The notes under the pieces were generated by a model. The model saw only the letters and a list, made by a program, of their open reading frames with translations, searched no databases and had not been told where the DNA came from. Below are positions 21,881 through 33,327 of a stretch of DNA of 64,000 nt, piece by piece (the stretch's first letter is position 1; each line of letters begins with the position of its first letter). Origin of the DNA: Punica granatum (Eukaryota > Streptophyta > Magnoliopsida > Myrtales > Lythraceae); contig NC_045129.1 in the NCBI RefSeq assembly GCF_007655135.1, positions 25,518,274-25,582,273 of the forward strand, read 5' to 3'. The position numbers and the translations under genes were made by a program.

Positions 21881-22063
21881 TCGCTGTTATGGAAAAGAAG
21901 TGGTTTATGTTGCACTTCTATGGAAACAATAATTGTTGAAAAGATTGAGAATTATAACAATGATATCCCACAACATGTGTTTTAGTTTGTGAACTTTGAC
22001 AATCTGCATGAACATTTTAATACAGACTGCTTGACAGGTGAATATCTTAGTTCATATTTTTAA

Positions 22064-22479
22064 AGTATTTTTACGCCATATATCCTATAGTTTTTACCAT
22101 TTTCTCAATCCATCCCGTGCTTTAAAAATTACCCAAAAAGGTCCATGGTTAACATCTTGTTCCAAATCTATCATGCCATCAATTTGTCTGTCAATAAAAC
22201 GTAAGTGCTCCAAACCTATCTCATGATTTTAATTTTTTTTCAAATCTATCAATGGTTTTAATATTTTTTTTCAAATATATCATGGGTAAAGAACCATAGT
22301 GGCAAGGATGGACCCAATTACGTTTCACGTCAGTAGAAACGTTAAATGTTGAGAAAGAAATTAATGCCATGATAAATTTGGAACCAGATGTAAATCATGG
22401 GCATTTCTGAATAATTTTTAAACCATGTAATAGATTTGAGAAACGAGTAATATCATGGAATATCTGGTGTAATGATCTC
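22064..22479. mobile_element. Mutator-like MITE (MITE-C)
   Basis: The ends are inverted: TACGCCATATATCCTATAG on the left and GGAATATCTGGTGTAATGA on the right, each followed inward by TTCTCAATC/GATTTGAGAAA. The interior carries tcaaatctatc and ccatggttaac phrases like the other MITEs. A flanking duplication around (t)atttttaa / attttttaa is suggestive but not exact, so edges are approximate. Confidence 0.6.
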
Positions 22480-23920
22480 AATTTTTTAATGATTATATGA
22501 ATAATATCAGGTCAATTATTATGCCTCATTAATTTCTTTTTATCCTTTCTTTGATATTTTTGGTCTTAAGTGGGAATTGGTCCAGTTGAAGAAAAAACCA
22601 CAAAGGATGGGAGGGTCGACACAATGATTGTGGAATTACAGAATTTATGGTTTGTTTCATATCCTTTTTTTTTCCCTTATATATAGTTTAAATTGGAATC
22701 CATAAAGGGATCCTCACCTTCTTAATTTTCATTACAATGGAAGTAGGGTTTAGATAAGCCTTTAGGATGATTATGTAGCATTGTTTAAGGAAACAGTGAA
22801 ATCACATGAATCCGAGCTAAACATTGTCGTTTTCACGTTCACAAGATTCAGGAATCCATCTATCTATATCTATATATATTATGTAAAACTCACTTGAAAG
22901 CAATAAATGCTATATTTAATGATCAACAATCCTATTTATATAAATATTTGTATATGTATAGTAAAATTGCCTTTGGAAGCCATTAAAAATTATTTTAATT
23001 GAAATAAATGTTATTAAATGAATGTATTGTATTATATTATTTAAATTAAATTCTTATCTATTAAAAAATCGGATTTTCTTGGAGAAAGCAATAAAATTTA
23101 CCTCATTTTCTTGGAACTATATTAAAACGTCATTATGATTTTCATGTTAAGATATATACTTTCTAAGATCTATTTCTTAACATGAAGAATTAATTGGAGA
23201 AAAAAATTGTATTGCTCACACGTTAGAGTATATTTCATGAAATTTGTACTAGCCAAATTGAATTAATACATTAATACTTAAAATCTAACTCAAAACTGAA
23301 TCTCAGAGCTACCAAATTAACCAAATTTTATACTTGAGCAGTATGATTCTGTTCAATAGTGCTATAAAAAAATATAATAATGAATTTAAATCTAATAGAA
23401 AGTTTGATTTTGAGAATTACCTAAATAAGTGATAATTAAAATACAATTAAAAAAAAAAGAGTCTATTCAACAGTGAATGGGAGTAACTCCCAATAATTGT
23501 CAATGCATTGGTAAGGTATGATTAATCAGAACCAAACCTTGATGTATGTGTTGATTATTCAGCGTTATGCCAAAAGAATTAAAATTATAATTATAATTAT
23601 AATTTGGTTATACTGTAAATAATTCTGTAATAATGCTGTAATATACATATATAAGTAAGACATAGATGTTTATATATATATATATATATATATGTACATA
23701 TACATGTATATTGTAAGCAAAAGCAAATTGCCTTTCCTCATCATTATAGTTGGCATAAGGCTTTAGTTTTTCAATAAAAAGATTACAAAAATTAGAAAGA
23801 AAGCATTATCGAACTATAGCAAAAATCCTTGGAAGATTAAAAGTTGGTCTCAGTAAAGGAAATGTGACCATTTCTTTAATTAATTACACTATCTTAGATT
23901 CTTCTCTTGGTTTGATAAAC
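22480..23920. other. AT-rich intergenic DNA with microsatellites
   Basis: No gene is seen. A (TA)12-type run lies at 23670-23693 and an (attata)n run at 23582-23605. The phrase ATCTATCTATATCTATATATA near 22859 resembles the Helitron-like starts at 586 and 8530. Confidence 0.5.
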
Positions 23921-23923
23921 ACC

Positions 23924-24173
23924 ATAAAAGCCACTTCCTCACTTCTTTAAACCAATACGAGGATCTCAACCCTGGCAGTGTTATCTTCTTCTTCTTCTTC
24001 TTCTAACCCTTACCACTCTCTCTCTCTCTCTCTCTCTCTCTAGACAATATATTTTATTTACGTATCTTACTATTGATTTTTCACTTTTCCTTCTTTTTAG
24101 TGTTTGCTTAATTGCTATTTATCAGTTCTTATGTGAGTTGAAGCATAACAAAGATGATGGCAATCAACTCAAG
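23924..24173 (+). other. Possible orphan promoter, leader and first exon of a gene
   Basis: The sequence looks like a plant gene start: a TATA-like CATAAAAG at about 23926, a CT- and CTT-repeat leader (23984-24041), an intron-like segment ending TTTTTAG near 24099, then ATGATGGCAATCAACTCAAG followed by GTACCT, a donor-like site at 24174. Only seven codons are present. The next recognisable feature is an LTR-element insertion at 24247, and no continuing exon was found beyond it. It may be a fragment captured by a Helitron-like element. Confidence 0.25.
24016..24041. repeat. (CT)n microsatellite
   Basis: An uninterrupted CT run of 26 bases, preceded by a (CTT)n run at 23984-24003. Confidence 0.95.
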
Positions 24174-24246
24174 GTACCTACTATTTCATCTTTTCTCTCT
24201 TCATTTTTCCATATTAGAGATCTCTTTATTGATCAGTATAGCCTAG

Positions 24247-24821
24247 TAATGCGGACCTCACGAAGGATTATGAAACCCGACGACCAACTTAAATCGATTC
24301 CCAGATCACCAAACACAGATTTAGATAAAGAGGATTATTGACCCGTTGTTTATAAGGAAACAAGAATCAACAATATCAAGACAAGAATTATTGACCCGTT
24401 GTTTATGAAGAAACAATAATCAATAATATCAAAGTGTACCGAACAATCACAATATCAAGAAACAAGAACCAACAATATCAAGACAAGAATTATTGACCCG
24501 TTGTTTATGAAGAAACAATAATCAATAATATCAAAGTGTACCGAATAATCACAAGCTGTCACACTTGATCGTTCGAAGGAGTTTAATGAAGAACAAAGGA
24601 AAAAAATCTCACCAAAATACCAGAATAGTCTACCTATGATCAGCTACTCAGCCTCCTTTATATAAGTCTAGGAGAAACTGAAAACTAATAAACTAGGCAA
24701 CTGGAATAACCTTAGTTTCCTAAAGCCAGAAATAACAAAGGAAACTAAATAAATGCTATCTAGAATAGTTGGCAGTCTTTTATTCCATCTTCAGCATCTC
24801 ATGGCAAGTCAGTTGAATAAA
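24247..24821 (-). repeat. Left LTR of family 2, with an internal ~120-bp tandem duplication
   Basis: It starts TAATGCGGACC (TGATGCGG in the other copy). The block with caagacaagaattattgacccg and caataatatcaaagtgtaccg is present twice (about 24380-24440 and 24482-24545), which explains why this LTR is about 100 bp longer than its partner. Confidence 0.75.
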
Positions 24822-25075
24822 GCCCTTTGGAGACCCAATTGAATTAGACTCCTCTTGGCCCAAAAAGCCCATCAACAAGCTCTCCATAGCTTGTTGGATT
24901 TGTCTGGCCTTCGCCCGTGTGATTGGCCCACTTGGAACATGTAAGCCTCCAAGATCTTGTGCTTCAGCTCTCTCTTCACGAGTCCGACTTCCAAGCTCGT
25001 GTGCATCAACCTCATTGTCGTGCCCACGATCCTCATTATTCCCCCGCTCTTCAAAAGGATTTGTCCTCGAATCGA
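24822..25075 (-). pseudogene. C-terminal polyprotein fragment in family 2 element
   Basis: Read on the minus strand, in a frame without an obvious start codon, it gives a region with NPFEERGNNEDRGHDNE then PSGPITRAKARQIQQAM, the typical tail of plant Ty3/gypsy polyproteins. No Gag or enzyme domain is present. The element depends on other elements for movement. Confidence 0.6.
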
Positions 25076-25168
25076 AACCTACATCAATTCAGAACGAACA
25101 AGCTAGATGGAATGAAATTCAACGAATTAAAACGTAAAGGATAGGATAAACCTGATTTGGAGCCTGAT

Positions 25169-25180
25169 GCTCTGATACCA
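25169..25180 (-). other. Primer-binding site of the family 2 element
   Basis: TGGTATCAGAGC on the minus strand, three bases from the LTR edge. It is the same primer type as in family 1. Confidence 0.8.
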
Positions 25181-25183
25181 AAA

Positions 25184-25655
25184 TGATGCGGACCTCACGA
25201 AGGATTGTGAAACCCGACGACCAACTTGAATTGATTCCCAAATCGCCAAACACGGATTTAGATAAAGAGGATTATTGACCCGTTGTTTATAGAGAAACAA
25301 GAACCAATAATATCAAGACAAGGATTATTGACCCGTTGTTTATGAAGAAACAAGAACCAATAATATCAAAGTGTACCGAACAATCACAAGCTGTCACACT
25401 TGTTCGTTCGAAGGAGTTCAATGAAGAACAAAGGAGAAAATCTCACCAAAATACCAGAATAGTCTACCTATGATCAGCTACTCAGCTTCCTTTATATAAG
25501 CCTAGGAGAAACTAAAAACTAATAAATTAGGCAACTGGAATAACCTTAGTTTCCTAAAGCCAGAAATAATAAAGGAAACTAAATAAAGGCTATCTAGAAT
25601 AGTTGGCAGTCTTTTATTCCATCTTTAGCATCTCATGGCAAGTCAGTTGAATAAA
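25184..25655 (-). repeat. Right LTR of family 2, shared by two copies
   Basis: It starts TGATGCGGACCTCACGAAGG and matches the left LTR apart from the tandem duplication. The truncated internal copy at 25656-25872 repeats the polyprotein tail with more changes. Confidence 0.75.
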
Positions 25656-25872
25656 GCCCTTTGGAGACCCAATTGAATTAGACTCCTCTTGACCCAAAAA
25701 GCCCATAAGCAAGCTCTCCATAACTTGTTGGATTTGTCTGGCATTCGCCCATGTGATTGGCCCACTCGGAACATGCAAGCCTCCAAGATATTGTGCTTCA
25801 GCTCTCTCTTCACGAGTCCGACTTCCAAGTTCGTGTGCATCAGCCTCATTGTCATGCTCACGATCCTCATCA

Positions 25873-27609
25873 CCTAGACAGTAAATTTGAAAATTCTATT
25901 TGTACAGCTTAGTTTATAGGCAATACTATAAGAATGGGATGTTGTTTAAGATTAGTTAATGAGTACGAAAATCCATCTCAAATATGATTATTTTATTATA
26001 AGATTCTTTTTGCTTAAGTATAAGATTTTTCTTTCTTCAAATGCATACTAATTCTGTAAATACACTGTCGTATATAATTTTCACCAAACTAATACAAATA
26101 ACATTTTCCTAAAAAGTAAATAAATACACTGTTGTGAAAAATATATAATCAGCATATGAATGGAATAACTCTTCCAAAGAGTTATAAAAGAAAAATCATT
26201 GTTTTAAAAGCCACAAAAAAATCATTGTACTAAAGAAATCGATTATAAAAAGAAAAAAAAAGAGGAAATTACAGTATGTAACTGAATGTACGAAAACTTA
26301 ATACACATAATACTAAATGTAACCGGAAATTGAATTTTAAAAAAGTTCGGTGAAGATTAAAATCAAGCAATATAATTCAACGATACAACTACTAGAAATT
26401 ACAACAAATAGATCTAATGCAAAATTTATCCAATAAATTTAAAGAGATAAGTTGTAAAATAATCAAGGAAAAAGTTAATTAATGTCTTCTCGAGAATGCT
26501 ATTTCCAAAGAAAGATTTTGAATGAAAAGTAATTGGAAAATAAGTCATTGCATATATAAAACTTTCCATTAATTACTGAGCTTATAAGTTAATCAATGCA
26601 AGTATATCCACTAATCTGAACATTACATATCTTTATAAGAAAATTTCTCTTGATATTTTATATTCCATTCTACTAATATTTCAAACAAATATATATTACA
26701 TTAAGTTAAGTGCAGCAACTATACTCAATAAATCATAGAAATAGAAAAACTTAACATGGCATCAAAAATATAATTTTTTTTTGTTCATCAATCATAAATG
26801 CAAGATACAGTTATTCGACAAACTCAAAATCAAAATTCAATTCCCTCGGCTAAATAGTAAAATTAATTTTACAAACCACATTAATTATTATCTACCTGTT
26901 TTAATCAATTATATATATAAGATGCAGTAAGTAAATATTTGTAGAAATTGTTTTTAATTGAAATTCGCAGATTAAGATAGGAAAAATGCTATATATATGT
27001 TATTGGAAAGTATCAATGTGATATATATCAATCTACTATATGTAATATATTCTAGAATAGAAAAAATTTAAAAAAGCTCTGCAAATAAGATCGAGATTCA
27101 TGTGCAAATTCAAGTGTGGACAATAAAAGGCAGCTGAAAACTTTAGTTCAACAGAATAAATTTCGTCCTACTATATCCATATTAAATTTATAAAGAATAT
27201 ATATAACTATTTGTCATTAAATTGATGCAACAACCAAAAAAGCAATTTTTTTCCGTACTGGAAATACATGGATAAGGCGAAGTGATAGTACGAATTGTTT
27301 GTATGAGATTGAAGTACATGACCAAAATATAAACGCGCTTGAAACATTTTACGAGTATTAGAAAATGGTTCAGAGTATGCATTTGGTTTTAAACTCATAT
27401 AAGCAAGTACAAACCTATGCTGCTTATAGGGGGGGAAGGAGGAAGTATAAACCCATACTGCATATTTACGTAGTCACAATTTACCATATTAAACATGTTC
27501 TGAATAAATAAATATTTCTATAACATTTTTAAAATGCATATGCTTCATTGCATGTAGACTTTAACTATGCAAAATAATATAAACAAAACTATATATAGAA
27601 CCATGTATT
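25873..27609. other. AT-rich intergenic DNA, no gene seen
   Basis: Strongly AT-rich. Short open frames near 27190-27400 on the minus strand have no recognisable domain. It directly precedes the copia-2 insertion, whose target copy GTATT is at 27605-27609. Confidence 0.5.
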
Positions 27610-28144
27610 TGTTGGAAATTATAGATTGCAAATTCATTGGATTTTATTAATGGGTCACTTAGTGTAATTCATGAGTACTTGGATGAATTCGGGTTACGAA
27701 GTGAAGGTTCATTCATTCAATGGATACATTTGAGTGCAAGACAAGTAATGTATATGGAAGTGTTTACATTAACTAAGTGTTCATATAAGATCATTAATTG
27801 CTTATCCATGGGTGATGTTCCATCTAAGAGTTACGTCCAATACGAAGGGTTTTGACTCTTCGATAATGTCCATTGAGTGCATATAAATAAAGACGCTATA
27901 GTGCTCAAATTATCATCAAGAAAATTTCAGAAATCAGAGTGAGAGTTTGGGAATTCCTCGATTTTACTAGTTGAAGGAATTCATAAGGCTTCGTTGTATC
28001 CCGGGAGTACCTTTGCCTTAACCCTTTAGCAACTTTGTGTGGGGGCAAATAATTCTCTTTGGAAAGCGTCATTCGCTCCTCGAATCCTATCGTGTTAACC
28101 CCACATCTCCTCTGGATCGATCGTCTCCACCCATTTCCCTAACA
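27610..28144 (+). repeat. 5' LTR of copia-2
   Basis: TG...CA ends, matched over its whole length by 32634-33167. ATAAATAAA at about 27885 and the following region are candidates for the LTR promoter. Confidence 0.92.
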
Positions 28145-28165
28145 ATCAAAGAGAACTATTTTGAG

Positions 28166-28522
28166 ATGGCGACGGAGGCTACCACCGCGTTCAAAGTGAT
28201 GAAACAAGAGTTCGTGAAACTCGATCGATTTGACGGCACAAACTTCAACCGCTGGAAGGCCAAGATGTTGCTCCTCGTTACCGTCTTAAATGTGGCGTAC
28301 GTTCTGGACCCGAACCTGCAACCCTTGGAGGATCCCGCCCCCGATGCAACCCCCGAGGAAATCGCAAAGGTGGCCGAACTCAAGAAGAAGCGCGAAGAAG
28401 ACAAATTCACATGTCGTGGGCACATCCTCAACACTTTGTCCGATCGACTGTACGATCTCTACATGTTGATGCAGTCCCCGATGGAGATATGGAAAGCTCT
28501 TGAGGAGAAATACAACACCAAG
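28166..28522 (+). pseudogene. copia-2 gag, N-terminal part
   Basis: The ATG at 28166 opens a copia Gag: FVKLDRFDGTNFNRWKAKM is the typical first block (DUF4219/UBN2 type). Only 21 bases separate this ATG from the LTR end and no canonical primer-binding site lies there. An in-frame TAG at 28523-28525 interrupts the frame, which continues unchanged after it, so a single stop splits gag. Confidence 0.85.
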
Positions 28523-28525
28523 TAG

Positions 28526-30217
28526 CAAGGTACCGATAAATTTTTAATGATGAAGTATTTCGAATTCAAAATGCTCGATAGTGTCCCTATCATGGAGCAA
28601 GTCCATGAACTACAAATCCTTGTAAGCAGGCTTCGTGACCTGAAAGTTATTATTCCGGAATCGCTACAAGTCGGGGCTATCATCTCAAAGTTACCCTTGT
28701 CTTGGAACGATTACCGGAAGAAACTCCTGCATATGGCGAAGGACTTCACTGTGGAGAAAATACTTAGTCATTTGCGTATTGAAGAGGAAACTCAAAAGCG
28801 CGATACGGTGTATCTTCCCCAAGGTTCTAAAGTGAACCATGTGAGTGAGTCCAAGAACTCTCGGAAAGGCAAGCGAAAGGCTACGTCCGAGACCAAGGAC
28901 ACGCAAGACAAGAAGAGAAAGTCTCGCAGTTGCTATCATTACAATAAGAAAGGGCACTACATTAAAGATTGTAAACTTCTCAAAAAGGAGAAAAATGCCA
29001 CAACTTCCAAAGCCAATATGGTTGAGGACATGGACTTAGTAGCCATGGTTACGAGAGGAATCGAGAGCTTGGAGATTGGTATGATTACCGAACTCAAGAT
29101 AGCCATGACCGATAAGTCCTATAATTGGTGGCTCGACTCCGGAGCTACTGTCCATGTGTGTAATGACCGGCAGCAATTCAAGAGCTATGAACCAATGGCA
29201 AACCGTGAGGTACTTATGGGCAACCATCAATCAGTCAAGGTGCTCGGTCAAGGGACGGTGGAACTCAACTTTACATCCGGGAAGAAATTGACCTTAATCA
29301 ATGTGTTGCATGTTCCCGATGTAAGAAAGAATTTACTGTCCGCGAGTCTTTTGTGTAACAAGGGGTTCAAGATTATATTAGAATCCGATAAGTTAGTCTT
29401 GCTTAAGGGTGATATGTATTTGGGAAATGGATATTGTAGCGAGGGCATGTTCAAGTTGAGCATTGATATGAATAAAGCTAATTCCTCTGCTTATATTGTT
29501 GAATCATATCCTTTGTGGCATGCGCGTTTAGCACATTTTAATTTTAAAACTTTACAATATATGCAAAAGAATGGTTACATCAATCTAAGTGATGATAAAC
29601 TTGTGGATAAATGTGAAATTTGTGTTCAATCAAAAATTATCAATAAACCGTTTCTTAAAAAGTGTGAAAGAAATTCACAAGTGTTAGATTTGATCCATTT
29701 GGATGTTTGTGAATTAAATGGAATTCTAACAAGAGGTGGAAAACGATATTTTATCACTTTTATTGATGACTTCTCAAGATTTACTTATGTGTATCTCATG
29801 AGGAGTAAAAACGAGGCTTTTGGCATGTTTAAACGTTTTAAGAATGAGGTTGAGAATTTGTTTAACAAGAAAATCAAAGTGCTTCGTAGTGATAGAGGTG
29901 GTGAATACTTTTCCAATAAATTTGATGTATTTTGTGAGGAACAAGGTGTGGGACATAAGTGTTCCACGCCGTATACTCCGCAACAAAATGGTTTGGCGGA
30001 AAGAAAGAACCGTACCTTAGTGGATATGGTTAACTCGATATTGTTAAATGCTAAACTTCCATATAACCTATGGGGTGAAGTATTATTGACTGCGTGTCAT
30101 ATCCTTAATAGGATATCATCGAGAAAATTCAAGGTATCTCCATATGAGTTATGGAAGGAAGGGTCGGAAGCCAAACTTAGATTATTCCAAAGTGTGGGGG
30201 TGTTTGGCTTACTATAG
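28526..30217 (+). pseudogene. copia-2 gag C-terminus, protease and integrase
   Basis: This continues the gag frame past the TAG. The UBN2 region (to about 28800) is followed by a nucleocapsid knuckle at 28931-28972 in which the second zinc cysteine is tyrosine (C-Y-H-Y-x4-H-x4-C). The protease has the intact D-S-G-A motif near 29135. The GAG-pre-integrase region (WHARLAHFNFKTL) leads into an integrase core with HLDVCE, VLRSDRGGEYF and QNGLAERKNRTL, so its catalytic D, D and E are all present. The frame is lost for about 30 bases at 30185-30225 and then recovers, leaving a local garbled segment with a TAG. Confidence 0.85.
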
Positions 30218-30313
30218 AGTTCCCGACAACAGAGAACAAAATTAGGACCAAGAGTCATTAAGGGTGTATTCGTTGGATATGCCAAACATTCTAAGGCTTA
30301 TCGTATTCTTGAC

Positions 30314-31797
30314 TTGGTGTCAAATACGATAATTGAAACAAGAGATGTTGTATTCATTGAAAGCAAGTTTTCCGACGATTCAGTGGATTCGGAACAAGAA
30401 TATGAACCAATGATCTCAAGTGATCAAAACAAGAGACGTCTTTGTGACAATAAAGATACGAAGCCGAGGAAAAGTCAAAGTGTGAGAAAAGAAAAGGACT
30501 TTGGTCCCAATTTCATTTCCTCGCAATCTCTAGCGTATCTCATTGAGGAAGATAGAGAATCCGTAATTAGGAAGATCCCCATAATGCTTAATGTGGAAGG
30601 TGATCCACAAACCTATGGTGAAGTCATGGCTTCTAGGGATGCGGCATTTTGGAAAAAAGCGATCAATGACGAAATGGATTTAATATTGTTCAACAATACT
30701 TGGGTCCTAGTTAATCTTCCTCGAGGATCGAAGCCTATCGGGTGTAAATGGGTGTTTAAAAGGAAGAATAACCCAACCGGGGGTTCTCCGACTTTTAATG
30801 CTAGATTGGTGGCAAAAGGATTTAGGCAAAATAAAGGCCTAGATTATTTTGACACCTATGCACCGGTGGCTAGGATGACTTCCATTCGAGTCCTTATGGC
30901 ACTTGCATCTATCATAAGTTACATGTGCATCAAATGGATGTTAAGACGGCCTTTTTGAATGGTGATCTCGAAGAGGAAGTCTACATGGAGCAACCGGAAG
31001 GCTTTGTGTTTCCCGGGAATGAACATAAGGTGTGTAAATTGATCAAGTCATTATATGGCTTGAAACAAGCACCTAAACAATGGCATGAGAAATTTGACTC
31101 GGTTATTTTGTCATATGGTTTTTCGCATAATTGTGCGGATAAGTGTATTTACTCTAAATTCACCGATAGGTACGGTGTAATTATTTGTCTCTATTTGAAT
31201 GATTTGTTGATCTTTGGGACGGATTTGGAAGGTGTTCGTGAGACCAAAGAGTATCTAGCCTCGAATTTTAAGATGAAAGATCTCAACAAGGTAGATACAA
31301 TCTTAGGTATAAAGGTGCAAAAGCATGAAAGGGGCTTTGCACTAAGCCAATCTCACTACATCGAGAAAGTATTGAAGAAGTTCAAACACTTGAATATCAA
31401 GGATTCAAACACTCCATTCGATCCGAACTTCAAGTTAAGTGAGAATAATGGCAGGGATATAGCGCAATTAGAGTACGCTAGCGCAATTGGAAGTCTAATG
31501 TATGCAATGCATTGCACTAGACCCGATATCGCATTTGTTGTGTGCAAATTGACGAGATTTACAAGTTGTCCTAGTGCCGATCATTGGAAAGGAATTTGTA
31601 GGATTCTTGGTTATCTTAGGAAGACCAAAAATTTGGGATTATTCTATGGTGATTATCCCGCGGTACTAGAAGGTTACTCAGATGCAAGTTGGATTACGAG
31701 TCTAAGTGACAATAAGTCCACATCGGGATGGATTTTTACGATTGGAGGTGGAGCCATTAGTTGGGCCTCTAAGAAACAAACTTGTATCTCACATTAA
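30314..31797 (+). pseudogene. copia-2 reverse transcriptase and RNase H
   Basis: Two overlapping frames (30314-30958, then 30925-31797) show a frameshift near 30920. Readable blocks are NNTWVLVNLPRGSKPIGCKW, VHQMDVKTAFLNGDLEEE (in part) and KSLYGLKQAPKQWHEKF. The catalytic box reads CLYLNDLLIFG at 31189-31221: the first of the two essential aspartates of Y-x-D-D is asparagine. RNase H begins with EGYSDASW and is cut by a TAA at 31795-31797, with further stops up to the 3' LTR. Confidence 0.85.
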
Positions 31798-32633
31798 ATC
31801 ATGAAGGTTGAATTTATAGCATTGGCGGCTGTCAATAAGAAAGCGGAATGACTAAGAGATCTCTTGCTAGATATAAAGTTGTGACCACAACGTAGGTTCG
31901 CCATTTCCGTATATTGTGATAGTGAATCCACCATGTCTCGAGCGTACAATAAGGTGTATAATGGAAAATTTAGATATATAAGTTTGAGACATGAGTAGTG
32001 AGACAATTGATTAGGGACGGTGTGATAACTGTTACCTATGTTAGGTCAATTGACAATTTAGTGGACCCATTAACGAAAGGTTTGTCAAGGGATTTGGTTA
32101 AGAGTACCACCGCTAAGATGGGTTTAAAACCATTCTAATCGCGTCATTGATAATGGGAACCCTACCTCATTCTAGCCAAAAGTTAGTTTTGAGGTTCAAA
32201 TGATAATAACAAGTTATCGAATGACACCATGCACTAAGAATTAGGATTTAGTGCTTGAGTTTTAGGAGGATGAGTTTTACTCTTAATGGATGGACATTAG
32301 TTGTCATGAAATCCACCTATATGGACATGAAGTGGTGCCGCTTCAACGAGAGTTTTCTTTATGGTTTTTTCTCTCATACATGTTCATTAAACGGGATGAG
32401 CACATGGCCATAACAATGCTAAAGCAAATAAACTCTTACTCGAATACTTTACGATTATGTGTGCGACTTTTCTGGTGTTGACTTTAAGAGTGATGGTTCA
32501 AGCGACTACCCACCAATCACTTTGTTGATACTTTGAGAGTTTGCACTAAAGAATGGTTCAATTTGCGGACACCACTTCTTTATGCATGATCGTTGTGTAC
32601 TTGTGTTCTGGAATTAGCAATCTAGTGGGGGAT
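31798..32633 (+). other. copia-2 RNase H tail, 3' untranslated region and polypurine tract
   Basis: RNase H residues (EFIALAAVNKKAE) can still be followed for about 200 bases through stops. The rest, to the purine tract AGTGGGGGAT, is non-coding. Confidence 0.7.
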
Positions 32634-33167
32634 TGTTGGAAATTATAGATTACAAATTCATTGGATTTTATTAATGGGTCACTTAGTGTGATTCATGAGT
32701 ACTTGGACGAATTCGAGTTACGAAGTGAAGGTTCATTCATTCAATGGATACATTTGAGTGCAAGACAAGTCATATATATGGAAGTATCTACATTAACTAA
32801 GTGTTCATGTAAGATCATTAATTGCTTATCCATGGGTGATATTCCATCTAAGAGTTACGTCCAATACGAAGGATTCTGACTCTTCGATAGTGTCCATTGA
32901 GTGCATATATATAGAGACGCTATAGTGCTCAAATTATCATCAAGAAAATTCTAGAAATCAAAGTGAGAGTTTGGGAATTCCTCGATTTACTAGTTGAAGG
33001 AATTCATAAGTCTTCGTTGTATCCCGGGAGGACTTTTGCCTTAACCCTCTAGCAATTTTGTGTGGGGGCAAATAGTTTTCTTTGGAAAGCGTCATTCGCG
33101 CCTCAAATCCTATCGTGTTAACCCCACATTGCCTCCAGATTGATCGTCTCCACCCATTTCACCAACA
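32634..33167 (+). repeat. 3' LTR of copia-2
   Basis: It matches the 5' LTR end to end. The flanking GTATT at 33168-33172 completes the target duplication. Confidence 0.92.
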
Positions 33168-33301
33168 GTATTGTCATGATCATATATGTGTAAAAAAAAA
33201 CAGAGATTGTGACCAATAATAATAAATTGATATAAGATTAAACGTCTCAATTCTTGAAAATTTATTTTACTATTTTTGAAGTGTAATCCATGTAAAAAGC
33301 T

Positions 33302-33327
33302 CGTGCAACGCACGGGTATGATACTAG
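33302..33327 (+). other. Helitron-like 3' terminus
   Basis: The hairpin CGTGC-AAC-GCACG is followed after nine bases by CTAG and then T. This is the 3' signature of plant Helitrons (GC-rich hairpin, CTRR end, insertion before T). Similar but decayed hairpins occur at 7542, 7817 and 8042. Confidence 0.6.

Larger units (their letters stand above)
24247..25872 (-). mobile_element. Tandem miniature LTR element, gypsy-derived, shared-LTR array (family 2)
   Basis: Two LTRs (24247-24821 and 25184-25655) enclose an internal region of only about 360 bp; a second truncated copy of that internal region follows the right LTR (25656-25872). The primer-binding site beside the right LTR shows right-to-left orientation. 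Architecture is the same as in family 1 and the LTRs share the attattgacccgttg and gtcacacttg phrases, so the two families are related. The very short interior fits the TRIM class. Confidence 0.78.
27610..33167 (+). mobile_element. Full-length Ty1/copia element (copia-2) with perfect target duplication
   Basis: LTRs of 535 and 534 bp (27610-28144, 32634-33167) begin TGTTGGAAATT and end AACA. GTATT flanks both sides (27605-27609, 33168-33172), a perfect 5-bp target duplication. A polypurine tract (AGTGGGGGAT, 32624-32633) precedes the 3' LTR. By eye the LTRs differ at about 35 sites (near 6.5%), mostly transitions. Gag, protease, integrase, reverse transcriptase and RNase H follow in copia order, but the frame is broken at several points and the reverse transcriptase active site is altered, so this copy is inactive. 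Confidence 0.93.
22856..33327 (+). mobile_element. Possible Helitron-like element enclosing later insertions
   Basis: The left phrase (22856-22915, tatattatgtaaaactcacttgaaagcaataaatgc) matches the other Helitron-like starts in this window. The right end at 33302-33327 is a textbook Helitron-like 3' hairpin plus CTAG. Between them lie a possible captured first exon, a tandem miniature LTR array and a complete copia element, each younger. That the two ends belong to one element is an inference. Confidence 0.27.

Noticed and set aside
24872..25054. Minus-strand frame beginning MKSGGIMRIVGTTM
   Set aside because: A different minus-strand frame of the same segment gives the recognisable GPITRAKARQIQ polyprotein tail.
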